Below, piece by piece: positions 21,810-26,711 of a stretch of 26,711 bases of DNA; within the stretch, counting starts at the first letter, position 1, and every line of letters starts with the position of its first letter. This DNA comes from a virus. Both the position numbers and the translations under genes were made by a program. The DNA is taken from positions 1 through 26,711 of the IMG/VR virus record IMGVR_UViG_3300046009_004011. One strand, given 5' to 3'. The notes below the pieces were generated by a model. It was given only the letters and a program-made list of their open reading frames with translations. It was not told the origin of the DNA and searched no databases.

Positions 21810-22066
21810 CAGGTCACACCATTAGACACACGCACCACGCCATCGGCCGTTTGGAAGATGACGCGGTCCTGTGTGCCGGGGACACGCATGGCGGATCGGA
21901 CGGTCCCGCCAACGGTGCCGAGCGTTACGGCCGCCAGACCGGGCCTGACAGTTATCTGCCCGGGAGAGATGATCTGAAGATTGACCTGGGTGACCGCAGC
22001 CCCAGGAGGGAGCGAGTACGGAGACGCATTGGTCACCAGCCCCGCCCACTTGTCGATGGTGATCAT
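21809..22066 (-). CDS. Tail hub N-terminal segment encoded separately, 85 aa
   Basis: The ATG at 22066 overlaps the adaptor stop as ATGA. The sequence DKWAGLVTNASPYSLPPGAA followed by TQVNLQIISPGQITVRPG matches the usual N-terminus of the podoviral hub family, where it is joined to the beta-propeller body. Here a stop codon ends it after RVSNGVT, and the next gene starts in TGATG. It may work as a separate chain that packs with the 867-residue protein, or be fused to it by frameshifting. The family link is from motif recall. Confidence 0.6.
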   Translation of the reverse strand: MITIDKWAGLVTNASPYSLPPGAAVTQVNLQIISPGQITVRPGLAAVTLGTVGGTVRSAMRVPGTQDRVIFQTADGVVRVSNGVT

Positions 22067-23205
22067 ATTCCGCCGTCCACCTTCAGCGGGCTGCGCCACC
22101 CGCCGTCTGTGTAGATGTGCCGCGTACGGCCGGAGAGCGGAGCCATCTGATCACGCTCCAGGGCGAGACGAAGGTCACGCTGGTACAGTTGGAACTTCTT
22201 GTCTTCGTCCTTGCCCCTGATCCGCGCAAGGTAATACTGGCACGCGGAGTCCATCACACGCTCCATGTGTGGGGCAACGTCGATGGGGTCGGTGAGAAGA
22301 ACGGCGCGGGTGCCAGAAACGGATGCGGACATTCGGTGTGTGGTCAGGCCACGGTCGCCGTTGCGCGTCAACACCACGCCTTCCGCGTCGTAAGGCGTCA
22401 GCGATTCAATGGAACCAGGAAACACGGAAGCCGCCGATCCAAACCGCACCACGGAGCCGACGCAGTCGGAAGGGGCAGCAGGGATCGGGGCAACCCAGCC
22501 CAGGTCGGCGCCTTCGTCCTGAACGGTCACGGATGAGAAACGCGCTGCCGACTCATGCCCGGAGTATTTGATCGGCCGCGCACTGCGGCGGTACATAAAA
22601 TCCACCGTCTCCACACGGGTCGGGTAGCCGATGAGCTTCAGCACCCACCCGCTGCCGTCAGGGTCGGGCAGGACCGTCCAGTGGTATGGGAGACCAGTTG
22701 ACCGGGCGACCCGTTCGATCTTTAGCGCTTCGTCTGGGGACACGTACAGGCCGGACGACCAGTTGTATTCGCTGGTGGGTTCGTCCAGATTGCGGAAATC
22801 ACTGGGGAGCGGATACAGGATGCGGTAGATGACATAGGGCTGGGCGGTCAGCGTCTCGGGGAAGGTGACGCCGGACTTCAGCGTCAGAACGGTGCCAGAC
22901 ACGCGCGTCTGCACGGAGGCGATCCGCGTGCCGACCCGAACGTGGCCGTACTCCGCCCAGGCAGGCCATGTTCCACCGGACAGCGTGAGCGCGCGGGTGG
23001 AAGTGTTGTAGGACACCGTGCCAGTCTGGTACGGCGCATCGGTTATCACCCGGCCGTGGGTCTGGTAGTAGTTCCAGTCACGGAGGGTCGTCAACTCATC
23101 GTACGCACGGTGGATCGCCGTGCGGATGTCCCGCTGCTCGGCGTCCTGGGCGCCGCCGTAGGAGGAGACGATGAGGGATTCTACGGCGTCAAAGTACGTG
23201 TACAT
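22063..23205 (-). CDS. Head-tail adaptor / tail tubular A-like protein
   Basis: The 380-residue protein has an N-terminal helix pair with RTAIHRAYDELTTLRDWNYY and a beta-rich domain with TGTVSYNTSTRALTLSGGTW. Then come ILYPLPSDFRNLDEPTSEYN and LYVSPDEALKIERVARSTG, followed by VETVDFMYRRSARPI. The C-terminal helix includes RVMDSACQYYLARIRGKDED. This order is that of short-tailed phage connector proteins that sit between portal and hub. Its place directly before the hub gene agrees. The start ATG at 23205 has no strong ribosome site. A 50-base gap separates it from the next gene upstream. Confidence 0.65.
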   Translation of the reverse strand: MYTYFDAVESLIVSSYGGAQDAEQRDIRTAIHRAYDELTTLRDWNYYQTHGRVITDAPYQTGTVSYNTSTRALTLSGGTWPAWAEYGHVRVGTRIASVQTRVSGTVLTLKSGVTFPETLTAQPYVIYRILYPLPSDFRNLDEPTSEYNWSSGLYVSPDEALKIERVARSTGLPYHWTVLPDPDGSGWVLKLIGYPTRVETVDFMYRRSARPIKYSGHESAARFSSVTVQDEGADLGWVAPIPAAPSDCVGSVVRFGSAASVFPGSIESLTPYDAEGVVLTRNGDRGLTTHRMSASVSGTRAVLLTDPIDVAPHMERVMDSACQYYLARIRGKDEDKKFQLYQRDLRLALERDQMAPLSGRTRHIYTDGGWRSPLKVDGGI

Positions 23206-23255
23206 AAGAATCTATTGGCCGTCCTGCCCGGTGATGCCGGTGATGAGGGCGCGGG

Positions 23256-23603
23256 TCACGGGATCGTCGGCTCCGGCGGCAGCAACGCCACCGCATCGGC
23301 AAACTGGATCACCTCCACGCTGGCGTTCAGCACCGTCTTGTCCGCAGCCTCCCACATGGCGTGGAGCATTCCTCCGGGTTGCACTTCCGTGAGAACGTCG
23401 GCGCACAGCATCAGCCTGCCGTCGGTCAGCGCCACAGGTACAGGTTTGCACTTGTTGCTGCCGTGAAGTTGCCACAGTTCGCCCAGCCGCGCCGCCAGTT
23501 GCGGCGTGAATACCAGCGCCAGTACGCGAGACTCATCGTAGGTGATGGGGCGCGGATTGCCGTCCTCGTCGGTCAGGCTGGAGAGCAGTTGCCCTAGTGT
23601 CAT
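23256..23603 (-). CDS. Hypothetical protein, 115 aa
   Basis: The ATG at 23603 overlaps the fibre stop as ATGA. The protein starts MTLGQLLSSLTDEDGNPRPI and has a beta-rich middle with VPVALTDGRLMLCADVL and a helical segment MLHAMWEAADKTVLNASV. No family is recognised. Its position between the fibre and the adaptor suggests a small tail or neck protein or a fibre chaperone. Directly after it, a GTG-started 15-codon frame (23259-23212) lies in a GTGA overlap and fills the gap before the adaptor; whether it is read is unknown. Confidence 0.55.
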   Translation of the reverse strand: MTLGQLLSSLTDEDGNPRPITYDESRVLALVFTPQLAARLGELWQLHGSNKCKPVPVALTDGRLMLCADVLTEVQPGGMLHAMWEAADKTVLNASVEVIQFADAVALLPPEPTIP

Positions 23604-25213
23604 GGAATTGCGGCTCCAATGGCGGTGTAGAGCGCCGATACGCGGCTATCAAGCGTGGCGAGCGGCAGAGACTCGCCAATGCTATAAAAAGCGACTCGCC
23701 CGTTAGAAAAACTGACATTATTGGGTATGCCAAGAACAAACTGGTTGGTGCTAGTCGGAGTCAGCGAAGCGACTGGCTGGTTGGCGGATGTCGCGCCGGC
23801 AATTCGATACACAAAATTAGCCGACTCGCTTCTGTTGATTCCTATAAAACCAGTGCTGTCTGCGGAGTTGGATAGTTGGGCGACGTTTTGGCTGCGACTC
23901 CGAAAGTATGTGATGCTGGACTGAACGCCGCCAGATGAGATGTTTCGCACAATCCCAGTCATGCCGTCAGACCCGTGGGCAGAACCGATGTAAATGGGAT
24001 ACTGGCCCGCCGTGGGGTTGCCCGTGCTGGTATGCGCGGTTGTCACATAAACAGCAACGTGCTGGCTGTCTTTCAGGTCTGCTGCGTCACTGCGGTTCGT
24101 ATTCAGCGACTTGTTTGTGGCGTTACCAACCAACCCAGTTTTTCGGCTGTAGTCGCCGCTAACGAAATTGTTGTTCACATTCGTCGGCCCACTGCCGACC
24201 AGCGGCGTCAACGCACCAGGCAACGTGCGCGCGCCCATCAGGATGCAAGAGGCTTTGATAGACGACCAGATGCCGTCTGCCTTGCAGCCGGTGACGAAGT
24301 TGTTGATGGCGTTCGCCACCCCCACTTCGACGCCAGTGCCGCCATCTGCGGTTGCGACCGCGCTGAGGTAAGCCAGCGCGTCGGCGTCGGTCGGCAAGGT
24401 CTGCGAGCCGAAGCCGGGAAAACTCGCCGCGTATGGGTGGGTGTAGGGGAGGGCCGACTGAGACCCCCAAGTCCACGCTAGGTAGCCTTCGACTGCGGCG
24501 AGTTCCGTATCATTTAGCGCCCTGTTGTAGATCAACAGCGAACCAAATGGGCCATTGAAACTTTGCCCAGTAGGAGCGCAAAAGCCAAGCGTCAGGACGT
24601 TTATGCTGTTTGAGCCAGAGTTGCCCGTGGCAACTTGCTGACCATTCGCCCGCAATCTGGCGGAAGCGCCGTTGTAGACGCCAGTCACCACAGACCATGC
24701 CGTATTGGCCGCGACGTTGTTTTGACCGACTGCTGGGCCGGTCATAAAAAGTTCGCCGTTGTATGACGCTGCGCCTCCAGAGTTCCAGCCGAGGAGAATC
24801 CGATTGGACGCCGTGTTGCCGCCCGTTCCGCTTGGCCCGTCAATGATCCAAGCCGTGCGGGATGGCGATACGCCGGAAGCAGGATTGTTTTCGTATGAAC
24901 CAGCAAACAAGATTGTGAATGGTTGCGACAAACTTATTGCGTCAGTCACTAGGATGTCATTTGTGCTGTCAAAGGTCACAACATTCTTCCCATTTCTCCC
25001 GGCGGCTGTGTACGCTGGACGAAATGTGCTGTTTGTTTGAGATGCCTTCAGTGACGAGCCAGACACCTTGCTTATCCACTCACTGACTGAACCGCTCACT
25101 GTCGTTATTGTGTTGGAGTCGCTAGCGTCCAGCCACAACTGAAGCCCAGCGATGCTGCGCGGATCGAATCCGACCTTCGCTCGGGGCCGCAGCAAACGTG
25201 GTGACATTGGCAT
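23600..25213 (-). CDS. LamG/concanavalin-like tail fibre or receptor-binding protein
   Basis: The ATG at 25213 follows AGGA by nine bases; the frame open upstream to 25360 overlaps other genes and is not used. The protein has 537 residues. After a basic start, SIAGLQLWLDASDSNTITT opens a lectin-like jelly-roll domain typical of phage adhesins, with GKNVVTFDSTNDILV, a central WSVVTGVYNGASARLRANGQ, LGFCAPTGQSFNGPFGSLLI and YNRALNDTELAAVEGYL. A second similar domain may follow from about residue 330. The DNA looks less GC-rich than its neighbours, as expected for an exchanged receptor-binding gene. Confidence 0.65.
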   Translation of the reverse strand: MPMSPRLLRPRAKVGFDPRSIAGLQLWLDASDSNTITTVSGSVSEWISKVSGSSLKASQTNSTFRPAYTAAGRNGKNVVTFDSTNDILVTDAISLSQPFTILFAGSYENNPASGVSPSRTAWIIDGPSGTGGNTASNRILLGWNSGGAASYNGELFMTGPAVGQNNVAANTAWSVVTGVYNGASARLRANGQQVATGNSGSNSINVLTLGFCAPTGQSFNGPFGSLLIYNRALNDTELAAVEGYLAWTWGSQSALPYTHPYAASFPGFGSQTLPTDADALAYLSAVATADGGTGVEVGVANAINNFVTGCKADGIWSSIKASCILMGARTLPGALTPLVGSGPTNVNNNFVSGDYSRKTGLVGNATNKSLNTNRSDAADLKDSQHVAVYVTTAHTSTGNPTAGQYPIYIGSAHGSDGMTGIVRNISSGGVQSSITYFRSRSQNVAQLSNSADSTGFIGINRSESANFVYRIAGATSANQPVASLTPTSTNQFVLGIPNNVSFSNGRVAFYSIGESLPLATLDSRVSALYTAIGAAIP

Positions 25214-25244
25214 GGTCAGGATTCCTGCTAGATCACTTCGACCG

Positions 25245-25370
25245 TCACCGGCTCGCTGTACGGCCCAGCGCCAGCTCGCCCTCTTCCAGCTCATTGGTGG
25301 ATGGCGTGTCGGCCGAGGTGGTGGATGTGCGGACGCGGACGATTCCGCGCTCGGGGACAAGGAATGCCAC
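25245..25370 (-). CDS. Small virion-type protein, possibly frameshifted, 41 aa
   Basis: The GTG at 25370 lies seven bases after AAGGG and follows the stop of the 108-residue gene. The protein starts VAFLVPERGIVRVRTSTTSA and has NELEEGELALG, close to the E-G-E-L-A-(I/L)-N motif found near the start of many phage structural and fibre proteins. The frame ends at 25245. In the -1 frame, from the same point, the reading GPYSEPVTVEVI continues to a stop at 25228, directly before the fibre ribosome site. That looks like the original C-terminus. A one-base deletion or -1 frameshift near CTGGGCC is possible. Confidence 0.45.
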   Translation of the reverse strand: MAFLVPERGIVRVRTSTTSADTPSTNELEEGELALGRTASR

Positions 25371-25373
25371 GGA

Positions 25374-25700
25374 TCAACCCTTCAGAAGTGCGGTCATGGC
25401 ACAAGTGGTGCCACCGACCAACACGGGAACGACGAACGGAACGGCAAAGCAGGCGTCGGGGATGTTGATGCACCCCACTGTCAGCGAAGAGGTGACGGCG
25501 CTACCGTCAGCGTAAATCTGCCTTGGGGTGACAGACATAGACGGCGTGCCGTGCCAGTTGATCTGTGTTGCAGATCCGGTGCTGGCGATCACCACCACCC
25601 CGCCGGCAAACGGGCCAAAGGGGATGTTGCCAGAGGTCGTAGCGGCCGAACTGTTGGCCGTAATGACGCAGGAAGAGAAATGGCGGGCAATGTCGTTCAC
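25374..25700 (-). CDS. Small beta-rich virion-type protein, 108 aa
   Basis: The GTG at 25700 overlaps the upstream stop as GTGA, with AAAGGTAG just before. The sequence is small and hydrophobic-polar alternating, rich in Thr, Ser, Val and Gly (VVVIASTGSATQINWHGTPS), without charged helices, and ends CAMTALLKG. It looks like a beta-sandwich decoration or fibre-associated protein. It lies between the 176-residue protein and the fibre. I do not recognise the family. Confidence 0.5.
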   Translation of the reverse strand: MNDIARHFSSCVITANSSAATTSGNIPFGPFAGGVVVIASTGSATQINWHGTPSMSVTPRQIYADGSAVTSSLTVGCINIPDACFAVPFVVPVLVGGTTCAMTALLKG

Positions 25701-26227
25701 GTTCTACCTTTCAGCTTGTAGGCATGCTTTTCGATGATCTTCTCCCGCAGTTCGCCCTTCTTGGCCCTGGGGTTCTTGCGGAGTTCCTTCTTCATCTCAT
25801 CTTTGATGATGGACTCCGAGAGGACGACTGTCTTCCTGGGGGCGGGGCCGGGGTCATAGTTGACCGTGCCTGAGACTGCGAGGCGGCGCTTGTGCGCCAC
25901 GCGGAGAACGTCGTCGTTGGACGACACCCACGCGGCCGGGTCTCGCCAGCCTCTGTGATCCGCCAGTCCCGCCACGTAATGCTTGCCAGAGATGCTGATG
26001 CCGGCGCGGCGGGCTTCTTTGACCATGTACTGGGCTTGGCGCTTGGGCAGTTCGTCTAGCTGCTGGTTGTTCTGCCGGCCTTCCAAGAACGCGCGGTCTG
26101 TTCCCTTGGTTCCCGGCGGCTGCTGGAGAGCGCACATTTCCGCAAACCGCTCACCGTATGGCAGGGCCTTGTTGTACGTTTTTACGGCCTCTGGGCCGGC
26201 GTTCAGGACTGACTGAGGGATGTCCAT
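25697..26227 (-). CDS. Conserved phage protein of unknown function, 176 aa
   Basis: The protein has a helical N-terminus (PYGERFAEMCALQQPPGTKG), then AFLEGRQNNQQLDELPKRQ and YMVKEARRAGISISGKHYVA. A central GLADHRGWRDPAAWVSS follows, and a basic C-terminus (RKNPRAKKGELREKIIEKHA). The GKHYVAGLADHRGWRDP block looks conserved and may form a small DNA- or protein-binding fold. It sits between the portal C-terminus and the small virion genes, so a packaging or neck role is possible. No function is known to me. Confidence 0.55.
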   Translation of the reverse strand: MDIPQSVLNAGPEAVKTYNKALPYGERFAEMCALQQPPGTKGTDRAFLEGRQNNQQLDELPKRQAQYMVKEARRAGISISGKHYVAGLADHRGWRDPAAWVSSNDDVLRVAHKRRLAVSGTVNYDPGPAPRKTVVLSESIIKDEMKKELRKNPRAKKGELREKIIEKHAYKLKGRT

Positions 26228-26235
26228 CTATAGGG

Positions 26236-26711
26236 CTATTGGGCTGGAGGGGGTGGCGGGGCTTCCGCAGGGGCTTCTTGGGGCGGTGCCTGCGGCGGCG
26301 GGGCAGGGGGCGGAGGCGGCGGAACGGCAAAGTCCGCAACGTCCATCTGGTTGATCTTCCCCCACATTTCCATCATCGCATTGAACAGTTGCGGCTGACC
26401 GGCCTGCATCAGACCCTGCGCCACCGGGGCAAATATCTGCATAAACTGGTTCAGGTTCTCAGTCTTCGTTGCAATGTTTGGTTTCCTGGCTGACCCGGCT
26501 TCGACGCGGTAGGAATACTCCCGCACCACGGAATCCGGGTCCTCCTGCTGAACGTGCATCTGCCACGCCTGCGCTGCCATCGGACCAAGCAGCGGCGCAA
26601 CGTCCTGCGGATAGATCGCCCACCGCGCCAAGAGCGCTTCCTTCCTGGCAACCTCAGACAGGGCGTCCTCCAACGTGTTGGCGTAATCGTCGGGACGAAC
26701 GCTGATCTGTT
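26236..26711 (-). CDS. Portal protein, C-terminal part (partial)
   Basis: The frame is open to the right edge, so the start lies outside. Visible are DYANTLEDALSEVARKEALL, PLLGPMAAQAWQMHVQQ and REYSYRVEAGSARKPNIATK, then a helix ENLNQFMQIFAPVAQGLMQA and NAMMEMWGKINQMDV. The Y-R-(I/V)-E-A-G-S-x-(R/K)-K-P-N motif followed by a helix is the C-terminal signature of portal proteins in several short-tailed phages. A Pro- and Ala-rich tail of about 30 residues ends the protein. It would be the dodecameric ring at the capsid vertex. It lies upstream of the adaptor and hub genes, as expected. Confidence 0.65.
   Translation of the reverse strand, partial: QISVRPDDYANTLEDALSEVARKEALLARWAIYPQDVAPLLGPMAAQAWQMHVQQEDPDSVVREYSYRVEAGSARKPNIATKTENLNQFMQIFAPVAQGLMQAGQPQLFNAMMEMWGKINQMDVADFAVPPPPPPAPPPQAPPQEAPAEAPPPPPAQ

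Noticed and set aside
20520-21977. 485-residue plus-strand open frame opposite the tail hub
   Set aside because: Antisense of a well-supported hub gene, with Arg/Gly/Cys-rich composition and no recognisable motif.
1-26711. CRISPR array or defence island
   Set aside because: No regularly spaced repeats and no Cas or known defence proteins are visible; the only short direct repeats are the 20-bp pair and the TCTGAT tract.

Overview
The window is a GC-rich stretch of a temperate, podovirus-like phage, either free or integrated. All confidently called genes except the integrase lie on the minus strand. They are packed in overlapping strings (ATGA, TGATG, TAATG or GTGA junctions) and often carry GGAGG-type ribosome sites. 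No bacterial housekeeping gene is visible. The host cannot be read from the sequence. One gene, a secreted HExxH protein at 1580-2203, resembles proteins I associate with Planctomycetes and their phages, so a planctomycete host is only a weak suggestion.

Reading with transcription, from right to left. (1) 26711-22063 is the head-neck and fibre region: the C-terminus of a probable portal, two small conserved virion-type proteins, a short gene that may be frameshifted, a LamG-like fibre of lower GC, and a head-tail adaptor. (2) 22066-18424 is a tail hub protein that appears split into an 85-residue and an 867-residue gene, with G-T-G-Y repeats set into it, followed by a collagen-like, glycine-rich fibre. 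(3) 18379-9241 is a run of low-complexity virion-type proteins (421, 115, 137, 82, 522, 541 and 1223 residues), probably including internal or ejection proteins. No terminase, major capsid or recognisable lysis gene is seen.

(4) 9251-8115 is the lysogeny switch area. A plus-strand tyrosine recombinase runs tail-to-tail into the 1223-residue gene. In front of it is a candidate attP: the 5' half of a tRNA-Lys-like sequence, a long hairpin and flanking inverted repeats. A rho-independent terminator faces the next minus-strand operon. (5) 8098-4678 is the recombination and replication module: RecE-like exonuclease, ERF-type annealing protein, SSB, DUF1376 replication protein and a probable HTH protein. 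(6) 4706-2255 holds a PD-(D/E)xK nuclease and then a cascade of very small genes that alternate coiled coil and membrane segment. A 20-bp repeat occurs at two of these junctions. (7) 2203-1 holds the secreted HExxH protein, then a promoter with a possible operator, then a nuclease string: endonuclease VII, HNH, a degenerate SNase fold, a small unknown, and a Holliday-junction-resolvase-like gene cut by the window edge.

Together these describe ssDNA recombination (exonuclease, annealing protein, SSB), branched-DNA resolution (endonuclease VII and the resolvase-like protein), integration, and a short-tailed virion with elaborate fibres. All family calls are from motifs read by eye.
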